Assembly: GCA_016869215.1 (NCBI GenBank)
Contig: VGEP01000028.1
Span: 1 to 59,467, forward strand
Length of the DNA: 59,467 nucleotides
Direction of reading: 5' to 3'
Origin: Alphaproteobacteria bacterium
GTDB lineage: Bacteria > Pseudomonadota > Alphaproteobacteria > Rhizobiales > Xanthobacteraceae
Part shown: positions 8,609-18,350 of the stretch, one piece after another
Position numbering within the stretch: position 1 is the stretch's first letter
How the letters are laid out: each line of letters starts with the position of its first letter
Program-made: the position numbers and the translations under genes
Notes under the pieces: model-generated
The model's input: only the letters and a program-made list of their open reading frames with translations
Databases searched by the model: none
Told to the model about the DNA's origin: nothing

Positions 8609-10075
8609 CTAACGCGGCTCTGCCGCAACGGCCGCGACCGGCATTCCCGCCACGGGCTGCGGCCTCGGCGGCACGGGTCGCCGCGCCGGCGCGCTGCGGC
8701 CGAGGCTGCCCAGAAAATCGCGATACGCCTTGTTGGCGCGCAGCGCGTCGCGGCCGGCCGCGATCAGGTGGTCGACCTGCTCCGGCGGCAGCTTGAACCG
8801 CGTCGGCACGGCGTTCAGTTCGGCCGCGCGCTCCGCGCCGAGCTGGTCGAACGCGACGCGATTGACGGTGAACTTCAGGTCCCGGCAGTTCCAGTTCGCC
8901 GGCGCCCCGTAGCGCCGCCTCTGCTCCGCCGATAGCCCGCAGCGCCAGCGGATCAGCGCGCCCTGCCACTCCGCCGTGGTGCTGTCGAAGGCGGTGAAGC
9001 TTGCGCGCACGCTCGCGTCGATCGCAGTGTCGGCGGCCGCCATCACCAGCTCCGTGCCGCTCGGCCCCGCGACGGTGCGCGTCCAGTCGCCCGACGGCCC
9101 GCGCCCGGCATCGACCACGACGAACAGCGCGCGCCGCAGCTTGACCGCCTGCTCCGGCGTCAGCGGCCCGTAAGGCGTGTCCGACGACAGCCGCGCGATG
9201 GTGAATCCCGACAGCCCGTAATTGTCGACCAGGCCGCCGTCGAGCAGCTTGATGTAGCGCATCGAGCCGTCGCGGTAGCGGCCCATGGCGTCGGCGAAGG
9301 TCTTCAGCATCGGCGGCGCCGAGGGATTGGCCCGCGCGCGCTCGATCCAGGCCGGCAGGCGCGCCGCGCAGTCGCCGGGGTAGGACTCGATCACGATCGG
9401 CGCGAACACCACCGGCACCGCGGCGGACGCCGCGACCGCCTGCGCCACCGGATAGGCGTCGAGGTCCGAGCAGATCGCGGTAAAGGCCGTGCGCCCGAAC
9501 ACGAACGTCGTGCGGTTGTAGATGTCGGCGGCGTTGATCCACACCCGCGGCCGCCGGTCGTGGCGCATCTGGGCAAACGTCGCGCCCTCGAACAGGTTGC
9601 GGTCGAGCCAGCGGGGAAACTGGCTGGCGTCGTTGATGCCGCCGGCAAACGCGCGCGCGACGCTGTTCGGGTTGAGGCCGGACAGCGACTCTTCCGCGTC
9701 GCGCAGCAGAAACCGCTCGCGGAAGTCGGCGAGCGCTGAGCGCCGCTTCAGGCCGTAGTAGGCGGCAAGCACCGAGCCGCCGGACACGCCGGACACGAAG
9801 TCGACGCGGTCGAGCAGCGTGCCCTGCCCGGTTCGCGTCTCGTCGAGCTCTTGCAGCACGCCGAACGCGAACGCCGCCGCGCGCGTGCCGCCGCCGGAGA
9901 AGGCGAGCCCGATCAGCAGGTCGTCCGAGTAGGTGGCGACGTCGCGCCCCAGGTCGATGGTGTGGCGCGCGGCTCCGCTCAACGGCCGATTGACCGGCTC
10001 GTTGTGGATGGTCGCGCAGCCCGCGAGCGCAAGCGCGAACGCGGCTGCAGGCGCTATGGCGCGAATGCGAAACAT
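8609..10075 (-). CDS. Patatin-like phospholipase, predicted lipoprotein
   Basis: 488 residues. Starting at ATG 10075 gives a lipoprotein signal (AAAFALALAGCATI, lipobox LAGC); an in-frame ATG at 10120 would add 15 residues. Patatin catalytic parts are all visible: the oxyanion loop FSGGGTRAAAFAFG, nucleophile elbow GVSGGS, and the catalytic aspartate in DGGLVDNYG, giving a Ser-Asp dyad. Patatins act on acyl lipids; an outer-membrane or periplasmic-face location is inferred from the lipobox. Several cysteines may form disulfides. It is convergent with the binding-protein gene. Confidence 0.88.
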   Translation of the reverse strand: MFRIRAIAPAAAFALALAGCATIHNEPVNRPLSGAARHTIDLGRDVATYSDDLLIGLAFSGGGTRAAAFAFGVLQELDETRTGQGTLLDRVDFVSGVSGGSVLAAYYGLKRRSALADFRERFLLRDAEESLSGLNPNSVARAFAGGINDASQFPRWLDRNLFEGATFAQMRHDRRPRVWINAADIYNRTTFVFGRTAFTAICSDLDAYPVAQAVAASAAVPVVFAPIVIESYPGDCAARLPAWIERARANPSAPPMLKTFADAMGRYRDGSMRYIKLLDGGLVDNYGLSGFTIARLSSDTPYGPLTPEQAVKLRRALFVVVDAGRGPSGDWTRTVAGPSGTELVMAAADTAIDASVRASFTAFDSTTAEWQGALIRWRCGLSAEQRRRYGAPANWNCRDLKFTVNRVAFDQLGAERAAELNAVPTRFKLPPEQVDHLIAAGRDALRANKAYRDFLGSLGRSAPARRPVPPRPQPVAGMPVAAVAAEPR

Positions 10076-10207
10076 CGGCGGGACTGCTCCCCACGGCTCC
10101 CGGCCGATCCTTAACCGCATGGCCTTAAGGCAGTCTCAAGGCAGCCGGAACCGGGGGAGTACGCCGCTCTATAGCATTGAAAGAATTAGCGGAACGCACC
10201 GCGCCGG

Positions 10208-10645
10208 CTACTCCGGATAGGCCTGCTCCACGGCGATCTCGCGGCCCAGTGTCTGCTGCAGCAGGTCGAAGCCGTCCAGGAAGGCGGTGTATTCGATCAG
10301 CTTGCCGTCCCGGTAGCGGTGGAAGGCGGCGACCTTGTAGCGCAGGACCCGGCCGTTCGCCCGCAGCCGCACCGCGCGGTTGCTGACCACCGCGGCACGA
10401 TCGACGTCGGCGACCACCACTTCGAGCTTGTCGTCGACCATCTCGACCACCTCGTCGATGCGCTTGAGCGCCGCGAGCACCGCCACCTTGCCGGTGACGC
10501 GATTGGGAATCGGAAGCGCCTCGGGCGGGCTGTAAAACTGCCATTCGATGTCGTCGTGAAAATGATCGACGAAGGCCTCGCGGTCGCCGTCGAAATAGGC
10601 CGCGTAGGACAGACGCACGAGTTCGCGAATTTGATCCGCAGTCAT
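10208..10645 (-). CDS. SnoaL-like / NTF2-superfamily protein
   Basis: 145 residues with the cone-shaped alpha+beta SnoaL/ketosteroid-isomerase layout: helix IRELVRLSYAAYFDGDREAF, strand HFHDDIEWQFY, then paired strands ending RYKVAAFHRYRDGKLIEY. This superfamily contains isomerases, cyclases and many small-molecule binders, and the substrate cannot be inferred. Cytosolic, no signal peptide. ATG at 10645. The neighbours (patatin on the same strand, gatA behind it) give no functional hint. Confidence 0.78.
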   Translation of the reverse strand: MTADQIRELVRLSYAAYFDGDREAFVDHFHDDIEWQFYSPPEALPIPNRVTGKVAVLAALKRIDEVVEMVDDKLEVVVADVDRAAVVSNRAVRLRANGRVLRYKVAAFHRYRDGKLIEYTAFLDGFDLLQQTLGREIAVEQAYPE

Positions 10646-10835
10646 TCAGTCCCCCCAGACATGAATCGTTGCGGATTCAATCTCGCGCAGGTCCGTCGCC
10701 AATGGCAACCGCTGCGTGCGCCAAACGGCTGCGGCAAACGAACTGTGATTAACGGCAATCACAGAATCGTTCTGCGGTACGGCCGCGTGCAATGCGCGAG
10801 GGATTCAATCGCGCGCATGCCGCGCGCGAGTCGCG

Positions 10836-12307
<1,472 letters not shown>

Positions 12308-12311
<4 letters not shown>

Positions 12312-12565
12312 TCAGGCGTGTCGCAGGCGAAGGCTGCGGGCTTGGCTTTAGCTTTGGCGCGCTTGCCGCGCGCGGCGCGCACCGGTGCGGACTTGATGAA
12401 ATCCGGCAAGGCTTCGGTCTCGGACTTCGCGGCGGTCTGCGGCTGCTCGTCATCCGCCGGAAACAGGATCACCTCGCACTGCCACGGCTGCGCCATGCGC
12501 TTCTCGGCCTCGAGCGCGTCGAGATACTGGTAGTAGATTTCCATCTCCTGGCAGGCCATGCACAT
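12308..12565 (-). CDS. Conserved small protein of unknown function inserted between gatC and gatA
   Basis: 85 residues. It begins [20 protein letters not shown], with a C-x-x-C pair at the N-terminus, and ends in a basic alanine/lysine segment ([16 protein letters not shown]). I recognise the opening (MC-ACQE ... YLD) as one seen in short hypothetical proteins of Bradyrhizobium relatives, but no function is known to me. It overlaps gatA by four bases, so its translation is coupled to the amidotransferase. A start at the second Met (12559) is equally possible. Confidence 0.7.
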
Positions 12566-12606
12566 GGGCAGTTCGTCCGTTCAATCCGATCCGTGGTCGC
12601 CGGCGG

Positions 12607-12894
12607 TCACTCTACGACTTTCGGCACCACGAAGTAATTCCCCTCGCGCGCCGGGGCGTTCTTCAGCACCGCCTCGGCGTCGCCGCCGTCGGTCACCGCG
12701 TCCTGGCGCTTCTTCATCGCCATCGGCGTGACCGAGGTCATCGGCTCGACGCCGTCGACCTTCACCTCCGACAGTTGCTCGACGAAGGCCAGGATCGAAT
12801 TGATCTCGCCCCGCAGGTGCTCGACCTCGTCCTCGGCGACCGCAATCCGCGCCAGATGCGCGATGCGGCGGACGGTTGCGGCGTCGACGGACAT
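12607..12894 (-). CDS. gatC: Asp/Glu-tRNA amidotransferase subunit C
   Basis: 95 residues; the small belt subunit that wraps around GatA and GatB and stabilises the complex. The N-terminal helical block [13 protein letters not shown] and the middle [22 protein letters not shown] are the standard GatC motifs, followed by the RQDAVTDGG region and a C-terminal FVVPKVVE that inserts into GatA. GAGG lies seven bases before the ATG. First gene of the gatC-orf85-gatA operon; its promoter must lie in 12895-13000 on the minus strand, back to back with the plus-strand promoter at 12964. Confidence 0.95.
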   Translation of the reverse strand: MSVDAATVRRIAHLARIAVAEDEVEHLRGEINSILAFVEQLSEVKVDGVEPMTSVTPMAMKKRQDAVTDGGDAEAVLKNAPAREGNYFVVPKVVE

Positions 12895-12963
12895 ATGGCG
12901 CCTCGGTGGGAATGAAAGAATCCGACGCCATAAAGCAGTGCCGGGTTTCGTGCGGCAAGCCTC

Positions 12964-12992
12964 TTGACTATGTTCCTATATTGCGGAATATT
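12964..12992 (+). promoter_or_regulatory. Sigma-70-type promoter in front of the structured region
   Basis: TTGACT (12964-12969), a 17-base spacer, and AATATT (12987-12992) give a good match to a housekeeping promoter in otherwise very GC-rich DNA. The AT-rich core also holds a small inverted repeat (ATATT GCGG AATAT). Transcription would start near 13,000, just before the foldable region. Confidence 0.6.
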
Positions 12993-12999
12993 GTCTTGT

Positions 13000-13390
13000 C
13001 CCATCCACCGAGGGCGTTTTCATGAGGCGTCATGCGAGCGGGATGGGATGCGGCGCCCGCGGGCCGGTTTCGCAGACCGGCACCCGGGAGGCCCGGGTCA
13101 CCGTCCGCTCTCACTACGGAGAGCCGCCCTTCGGTGGGCTGAACGGGACAGGACGAAGGCGGCGAAAGCCGCTGGATCGGAAGGGCGAAGAGTCTTCCGT
13201 CCGAGTCCCGGAAGCTACGGTCCCGGCGCCCAAAATCCCGCGGTGAAGCGCCGAAAGGCGCGCCGGCTCGCGTCATGAGCCGGCGGTCCCAAGTTGGACC
13301 GGCCCGACCGCAAGGCGGGCCACGCGGTGCGGCGATCCGCACCGGCGCCTGTCGGCGCTTCACCCCCTCGGGCTTTCGAGGGTGGAGAAA
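13000..13390 (+). ncRNA. Candidate structured non-coding RNA, family not recognised
   Basis: Downstream of a good promoter, about 390 bases carry a dense nested set of complementary segments. CCGAGGG (13008-13014) can close the whole element with CCCTCGG (13365-13371). A perfect 13-bp helix (13242-13254 with 13352-13364) encloses four hairpins: 13261-13285, 13285-13300, 13301-13321 and 13325-13344 (8 bp, CGAT loop). Upstream, CGGGAC (13144-13149) and GTCCCG (13205-13210) enclose a GAAA-capped hairpin (13159-13172) and another at 13178-13199; further hairpins lie at 13063-13081, 13082-13098 and 13107-13124. I checked for the conserved cores of RNase P RNA, tmRNA, SRP RNA and TPP, FMN, cobalamin and glycine riboswitches and saw none. 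A 74-codon frame from 13022 has a plausible ribosome site but an arginine-rich, unfamiliar product. Confidence 0.45.
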
Positions 13391-13546
13391 AAAGACACCG
13401 GCGACCGGGCGCCGTGACAAAACCCCGGGCGATGAAACGCGGCCTCACGACAACATGGAGGGAGTGATGCGCACAGCGCGAGCGGCAGACGCACTTATCC
13501 CTCCTCGCACGAAGCGTGGGAATGGATGGAGCAAGCGTTGACGGCG

Positions 13547-14623
13547 CTATCCTGCCATCCGCTGCATCAGCGCCTGCGCTTCCGCGGCGAGCGCTCGTGT
13601 CAGTTCGCGCGCCGGCATCGCGCGGCCGAGCGGGGCGGCCTGCCCCGACGACATCGGCGAAAAATCGGCGGAGCCCTGCGCCTCGGCCTTGGCGCGCAGC
13701 GGCGCGAGCGCGCCTGCGGCCAATGGAAACTCCGGCGCCAGGTCACTGATCGGACCGACTTCGCGCACCAGCCGGTTGACGATGTAGCGCGCCGGACGGC
13801 CGGTCATCAGGTTGGTCTGCACGGTGCCGTTGCTCGGCAGCGACTTGAGCGCGGCGCGATGGAACGCGGAAATCTTCGCCTCCGGGCAATGCATGAACGC
13901 GGTGCCGATCTGAACGCCCGCGGCGCCCAGCATGAAGGCCGCGGCGATGCCGCGCGCATCGCCGATCCCGCCGGCAGCGATCACCGGCACCTTCACGGCG
14001 TCGACCACCTGCGGCACCAAGGCGAAGGTTCCCACCTGCGCCGCCAGGTCGTCGGTCAGAAACATGGACCGGTGACCGCCGGCCTCGTAGCCCTGCGCAA
14101 TCACGGCGTCGACGCCCTGCCCTTCCAGCCAGCGCGCTTCCTCAGCGGTCGTGGCCGAGCTGATCAGCTTGCAGCCCGTCGCTTTCACGCGCTTGAGCAA
14201 TCCGGCTTCCGGCAGACCGAAATGGAAGCTGACGATCTCAGGCTTCAGGTCTTCCATTATGCCGCAAAGCGTTTCATCGAACGGCACGCGGTTTGTGACC
14301 GGCACCGGCGCGGCCGGATCGATGTTCAGTTCGCGGTAATAAGCGTCGAGCCGCTCCCGCCACCGCACCTGATGCGCATTGTTGAGCGCCGGCGGCTTGT
14401 GGCTGAAGAAATTGAGATTGACCGGCTTTCGCGTGCCGCCGCGAATCCGAGCCATTTCCGAGCGGACCTGGGCCGGATCGATCATTGCAGTCGGCAGCGA
14501 GCCCAGCCCGCCCGCCTCGCAGACTTCAATCGCAAGCTCCGCATCCATCGCGCCCGCAATCGGCGCGAGCAGGATCGGATGCTCGATCCGAAACAGGTCG
14601 ATCAGTCGTCGGTCGGGCCACAT
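13547..14623 (-). CDS. Nitronate monooxygenase (2-nitropropane dioxygenase family)
   Basis: FMN-dependent TIM-barrel enzyme of 358 residues that oxidises alkyl nitronates or related toxins. Start at 14623 (MWPDRRLIDLF) is preceded by AGGGAG at good spacing; an in-frame start at 14641 is weaker. Characteristic segments: HPILLAPIAGAMDAELA at the start, the phosphate-binding VIAAGGIGDARGIAAAFMLG, GVQIGTAFMHCPEA, and QGYEAGGHRSMF carrying the catalytic-type histidine. The closest subgroup is class I NMO. Convergent neighbour is the structured region; the physiological substrate is unknown. Confidence 0.88.
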   Translation of the reverse strand: MWPDRRLIDLFRIEHPILLAPIAGAMDAELAIEVCEAGGLGSLPTAMIDPAQVRSEMARIRGGTRKPVNLNFFSHKPPALNNAHQVRWRERLDAYYRELNIDPAAPVPVTNRVPFDETLCGIMEDLKPEIVSFHFGLPEAGLLKRVKATGCKLISSATTAEEARWLEGQGVDAVIAQGYEAGGHRSMFLTDDLAAQVGTFALVPQVVDAVKVPVIAAGGIGDARGIAAAFMLGAAGVQIGTAFMHCPEAKISAFHRAALKSLPSNGTVQTNLMTGRPARYIVNRLVREVGPISDLAPEFPLAAGALAPLRAKAEAQGSADFSPMSSGQAAPLGRAMPARELTRALAAEAQALMQRMAG

Positions 14624-14778
14624 GGCCGGCTCCCTGCGCAATTTCGCGGCGCACTATGCCGCCTGCCGCCGCGCGCGCCTAGCGGCCCGGCCATCGCAGC
14701 CTTCGTCCCCGGCGGAGCGGCGTTTCAGCGCCGGCGAATGAGGTTGTATCCAGGCCGCCGAAGAACGATATAGACGCC

Positions 14779-15660
14779 ATGGACGCACCCAATCCTTCGG
14801 CCACGCCCACGTTCGCCAATCGCACCCCGCTGCGCATCGGCGCCGTCGGCCTGATCGCGCGCGATCTGGAGCTGCTGACGAACTACTACACGCAGTTGCT
14901 CAAGCTCACCGTCATGGAGCGCACCGGCCGCTTCGTCCGTCTCGGCACCGGCGGCGTCATGCTGCTCGAACTCGAGCACCGGCCCGACGCCAGGCCCGAC
15001 GATCCGTCCGAAGCCGGCCTCTACCACACCGCGTTCCTGATGCCGACGCGCGCGGACCTGGCGCGCTGGATCCTGCACGTGGCGAAGGCCCGCGTGCCGA
15101 TCACCGGCGCGTCGGACCACGACGTCAGCGAGGCGATTTACCTGGACGACCCGGAAGGCAACGGCATCGAGGTCTATTCCGACCGCCAAGCCGACCAATG
15201 GCGCCGCGAGGGCAAGACGATCTTCCAGAAGACCGACCCGCTCGACATCGACGCGATCATCCGCGAGGTCGATCCCACGACCGCGGCCTATCCTGCGGCG
15301 CCCGAGGGCCTGCGCGTCGGCCACATCCATCTGCGCGTCGGCGACACCGCCGAAGCGGAGCGGTTCTACTGCGGCGGGCTTGGCATGGAGGTGACGCGGC
15401 AGCGCACCGGCGCGACCTTCATCTCCTCCGGAGGCTATCACCATCACGTCGGCGCCAACGTCTGGCACAGCCACGGCGCACGCAAACGCGACAACAACCG
15501 CGCGGGCCTGGCGTGGTTCTCGGTGGAAGCGGAGAATGCCGCGATGTTCGATGCGACCCGATCGGCGATTGCCGCAACCGGCGCGCCGGTCGGCGCCATC
15601 GACGGCGGCATCGAGACCGCCGACCCTTGGGGCACGCGAATGCGGCTTCTGACTGCCTGA
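14779..15660 (+). CDS. Two-domain VOC protein, CatE-like ring-cleavage dioxygenase family
   Basis: 293 residues made of two vicinal-oxygen-chelate modules: the first begins LRIGAVGLIARDLELLTNYYTQ and ends IYLDDPEGNGIEVYSDR; the second begins LRVGHIHLRVGDTAEAERFY and ends with DPWGTRMRL. Histidines in YHTAFLMP and HIHLRVG plus the glutamate of GIEVYSD are the likely metal ligands. This arrangement matches Bacillus CatE (catechol 2,3-dioxygenase-type) proteins, but many such proteins are glyoxalase-like of unknown substrate. Cytosolic. It is divergent from the nitronate monooxygenase, 155 bases away, and might share detoxification duties with it (inference). Confidence 0.8.
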   Translation: MDAPNPSATPTFANRTPLRIGAVGLIARDLELLTNYYTQLLKLTVMERTGRFVRLGTGGVMLLELEHRPDARPDDPSEAGLYHTAFLMPTRADLARWILHVAKARVPITGASDHDVSEAIYLDDPEGNGIEVYSDRQADQWRREGKTIFQKTDPLDIDAIIREVDPTTAAYPAAPEGLRVGHIHLRVGDTAEAERFYCGGLGMEVTRQRTGATFISSGGYHHHVGANVWHSHGARKRDNNRAGLAWFSVEAENAAMFDATRSAIAATGAPVGAIDGGIETADPWGTRMRLLTA

Positions 15661-15670
15661 GCCGTTGCAG

Positions 15671-16627
15671 TCACGCCGGCTGCGGCGCGGCTTGCGCGTT
15701 CGCGGCTTCGGCGGCGAGACGACGGCCGACGACTTTCGCCGCAGCAATCGCCAGGATGGCAACTGCGATCCCGGCCGCGAGATCGACAAAGTAGTGTCCG
15801 CCAGTGATCGGCGTCGCCGCCAGCATCGCAAGGTTCGACACGACGGCGATGGGGCGGAACCATTTCGATCCCCACAGCGCCCAGGTGTAGAGCGCAGCGG
15901 ATGCGGCGTGGAAACTCGGAAATGTGATGATGCCCGACAGCGCGCCGACGTCGAGCACGCGCAGGCCGCCGCCGCGCACCGCCGGCAGGTCCTGCACCTG
16001 CCCGAGGTAGGCGACCGGATTAACGTTCGGGAAATCGGTGACCGCGACACCGATCTGCTGGAACACGCCGATGGCGGGAACCAGCGTCGAGCTCACGGTG
16101 GTCGCGATCAGCGCCAGCGCGAAGGCCAGCGTATATTCCTGCAGGCGGCGATACTGCGCCAATGCCGCAAGCACGACCGGCACGATGAACAGCGGCCACT
16201 TGATCATGCTGTAGCCGAAGTCGAGCCAGGAGGCGAGCGTCGGCCGCGCATCGACGAACGTCACATACGCCAGCCAGTCGAGGCCGAAGGCCCGGTCGAT
16301 GGCCAGGAGATTGGCGTCCTGCATCGGAAAGTTCGCAGCCGCCGCGATGTACGTGAACGGCGCGAACAGCAGCGTGGTCAGCACGATCTGCGCCGTGCCG
16401 CCGAGGACGTACACGACCTGCGGGTCGCGGCGGCGGGGCGCGAGCGCGTTGTAGAACGAGAACGCGGCATAGACCGCGACGAACCCGCAGCCGACGGCGA
16501 AGTTGATCGGCGACAGAGAAAAATCCGTCAGCGCGAGCGCCAGCGCAAATGCCGCGCCGATCGCACCGAGCAGATACCAGTTGAGCAGATGAAGCCGCCA
16601 AGCCGCGGCCGCCTCGCCCGTCCCCAT
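15671..16627 (-). CDS. Membrane PAP2-superfamily phosphatase (Aur1/Ipt1-like branch)
   Basis: 318 residues with about six hydrophobic membrane segments. The catalytic signature sits in the C-terminal half: SFHAASAAL (the S-x-H block) followed about 35 residues later by GGHYFVDLAAG (the H-x3-D block), as in the Aur1/Ipt1 branch, where the acid phosphatase residues face the periplasm. Family members dephosphorylate lipid phosphates or transfer head groups. Stop lies only 11 bases from the convergent VOC gene. The exact lipid substrate is not predictable from sequence. Confidence 0.85.
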   Translation of the reverse strand: MGTGEAAAAWRLHLLNWYLLGAIGAAFALALALTDFSLSPINFAVGCGFVAVYAAFSFYNALAPRRRDPQVVYVLGGTAQIVLTTLLFAPFTYIAAAANFPMQDANLLAIDRAFGLDWLAYVTFVDARPTLASWLDFGYSMIKWPLFIVPVVLAALAQYRRLQEYTLAFALALIATTVSSTLVPAIGVFQQIGVAVTDFPNVNPVAYLGQVQDLPAVRGGGLRVLDVGALSGIITFPSFHAASAALYTWALWGSKWFRPIAVVSNLAMLAATPITGGHYFVDLAAGIAVAILAIAAAKVVGRRLAAEAANAQAAPQPA

Positions 16628-16771
16628 GTCGCGCCTCGTCGCGGCCGGCGGTCCATGGCCGCCGGCGTTCTCCCGCGGCGTTCTAGGGGGCCAAGTCTAA
16701 GATCGGGCGAACAAGCGTGGTTACCGCATCGTTGCCGCGACGGCACAGCCGCGGCTTTTGGCATTCGGCGG

Positions 16772-17143
16772 CTATTTGATCGCCTGCCCCATGCCGCGAA
16801 TGCGGCGCGCCATGACGTTCATGATGTAGTGGGCGAAGTTCGGAACCTCGTCGACCATGAAGCGGAACTTGCGCGTGTCGATGGCCGACAGTTCGCAGCC
16901 TTCCTTGACGCGGGCGGTGGACGAACGCGGCGCGCCGTCGATCATCGACATGAATCCGATCGCCTCGTTCGGCCCGACCGTTTCGATCACGGTGTCGCCG
17001 ATCACCATTTCGATGACGCCAGACTGCACGATGTACATGCAGGCGCCCGGATCGCCCTTGTTGAAGACGATACTGCCGGCCGTGAACGCCTGATTGCGCC
17101 CGGCGCTGCGGGCGAACTGGCGCATATCGATGTCTTGCGTCAT
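16772..17143 (-). CDS. Single-domain cyclic-nucleotide-binding protein
   Basis: 123 residues forming only a cNMP-binding beta-roll (GSIVFNKGDPGACMYIVQSG ... IGFMSMIDGAPRSSTARV), the canonical Crp-type phosphate-binding cassette region with the conserved glycine-rich turn. The usual G-E-x-x-L/A-R-S-A contact is altered to GFMSMIDGAPRSSTA, so the Glu is replaced and ligand choice is uncertain. There is no DNA-binding helix-turn-helix, so this is not a transcription factor; it would act through a partner protein. Ends with a short helix (NVMARRIRGMGQAIK). Stand-alone proteins like this are common in rhizobia. Confidence 0.85.
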   Translation of the reverse strand: MTQDIDMRQFARSAGRNQAFTAGSIVFNKGDPGACMYIVQSGVIEMVIGDTVIETVGPNEAIGFMSMIDGAPRSSTARVKEGCELSAIDTRKFRFMVDEVPNFAHYIMNVMARRIRGMGQAIK

Positions 17144-17274
17144 GGCAATTTCTCAAGGGCAGGAAAATCGGCGGAACCGCAATTCCGTATCCCAAAACCC
17201 GATGCCGAGTGCAACGGCGCACCGGCGCTTTTCACGAATTGACCCTGCGCGGAATTCGGCGCAGGAACCTATGC

Positions 17275-17751
17275 ATGTCCGCTCTGATCGCCAGCGTCGC
17301 CGGCATTGCGCCTCACCTGCCGCCGCGGGGCGCGCTGATCGGGCTCGACCTCGGCACCAAGACGGTCGGCGTGGCCGTCTCCGATCCGGACCGCAAGCTC
17401 GCAACCGGCGTCGAAACGATCGCGCGAACGAATTTCAAGGCCGACGCCGGGCGCGTACTGGCTTTGGCGGGCGAGCGGCGATGCGCGGGCTTTGTGCTGG
17501 GCCTGCCGGTGAACATGGACGGCAGCGAGGGACCGCGCGCGCAGTCGGCGCGCGCCTTCGCGCGCAACTTCGCCAATCTCACCGAACTTCCGATCGCGCT
17601 GTGGGACGAGCGGCTCTCGACCGCGGCGGTCGAGCGCGAATTGATCGCCGCCGACGTCAGCCGCGGCAAGCGCGCAGCAGTGATCGACCAGCACGCCGCG
17701 GCGTTCATTCTGCAGGGGGCGCTCGACCGGCTGGCGCAAATGCAAAAATGA
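17275..17751 (+). CDS. ruvX: Putative Holliday junction resolvase / pre-16S rRNA nuclease YqgF
   Basis: 158-residue RNase H-fold nuclease. Start at 17275 has AGGA eight bases upstream; an in-frame frame extension to 17209 is antisense-like. Conserved blocks: IGLDLGTKTVGVAVSD (first catalytic Asp), FVLGLPVNMDGSEGPRAQ (conserved G-L-P-x-N-x-D-G), PIALWDERLSTAAVE (acidic residue) and AVIDQHAAAFILQGAL (final acidic residue). E. coli YqgF is needed for 5' maturation of 16S rRNA. In many alphaproteobacteria ruvX adjoins gatC or pyrB; here pyrB is 2.4 kb downstream with aidB between. Confidence 0.93.
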   Translation: MSALIASVAGIAPHLPPRGALIGLDLGTKTVGVAVSDPDRKLATGVETIARTNFKADAGRVLALAGERRCAGFVLGLPVNMDGSEGPRAQSARAFARNFANLTELPIALWDERLSTAAVERELIAADVSRGKRAAVIDQHAAAFILQGALDRLAQMQK

Positions 17752-17753
17752 AA

Positions 17754-17773
17754 GGACCGGCTTGCGCCGGCCC
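17754..17773 (-). terminator. Hairpin between ruvX and the Tyr-rich secreted protein
   Basis: GGACCGGC TTGC GCCGGCCC forms an 8-bp stem with one A-C mismatch. Read on the minus strand it is followed by TTTCATTTTTG, so it is a reasonable intrinsic terminator for the gene at 17796-18182, and it begins three bases after the ruvX stop. Confidence 0.6.
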
Positions 17774-17795
17774 TCTCGCGTCAAGCTGTGACGGC

Positions 17796-18182
17796 CTAGT
17801 AATCGCCGCCGGTCAGCTGCCGCTCGCGCATCGGATCGTTCTGCGGCCAGCCGCCCGCGCTGTAACGCCAGCTGTCCACCGGCGCATAGGCAGGCACCGG
17901 CGCATAGGCATAGGAGTCGTAAGCCGGAGCGTAGGTGTAGGTCCGCGCCGGGACATACGTGTAGCTCGGCTCGTAGTAGTAGCCGGGCGCATAGGCATAG
18001 TGGCTGTGATAGTAGTGGTTTGCGTGGGCATTCGCCGCCGCAGCGCCGATCAGGGCGCCGGCCGCAAAGCCGATGCCGGCCGCGGCCCAGCCGCGCGGGC
18101 GCGCATCGGACGCAGTGGCCGAAGCCAGCGCCAGAGCGCCGGCAACGCCGATGACGGCCAGAGGTTTCGCGATCGCTTTCAT
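17796..18182 (-). CDS. Secreted tyrosine/alanine-rich small protein
   Basis: 128 residues from MKAIAKPLAVIGV, with GGAG six to seven bases before the ATG; a GTG at 18194 is the alternative. A signal peptide (about 1-28, ending ASDARP) is followed by a glycine/alanine helix WAAAGIGFAAGALIGAAAA, then a low-complexity region dominated by Tyr, Pro and Ala (HYYHSHYAYAPGYYYEP...). It ends with SWRYSAGGWPQNDPMRERQL. The glycine-alanine segment plus Tyr-rich tail is typical of small envelope proteins of rhizobia (BA14K-like in style), with no established function. Confidence 0.75.
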   Translation of the reverse strand: MKAIAKPLAVIGVAGALALASATASDARPRGWAAAGIGFAAGALIGAAAANAHANHYYHSHYAYAPGYYYEPSYTYVPARTYTYAPAYDSYAYAPVPAYAPVDSWRYSAGGWPQNDPMRERQLTGGDY

Positions 18183-18350
18183 TTCAATCTCCACCGTTCG
18201 AGGGGATTAACCGGCTCGCTCGGACACGCCGCGTCGTTCGGTCCGGGCGCGTGCCGCCGGTCTCGCAAGTCAACGTTTGGCGGACGCCGAGGTTCCACGC
18301 CGCCTCCGCGCGCGCTGCATCTCACAGGCTTGTGACCGGGAAGCCGGTGG

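Noticed and set aside
13022-13246. 74-codon frame with GAGGG before the ATG in the structured region
   Set aside because: The product is rich in Arg, Gly and Pro with no family resemblance, and the DNA is better explained by base-paired RNA. Not excluded; kept as an alternative in the ncRNA entry.
13000-13390. RNase P RNA, tmRNA or SRP RNA
   Set aside because: The size fits the first two, but GAGGAAAGTCC and ACAGAA (RNase P), the tRNA-like TTCGA arm and tag frame (tmRNA), and the GGAA-capped SRP apical loop with its flanks are absent.
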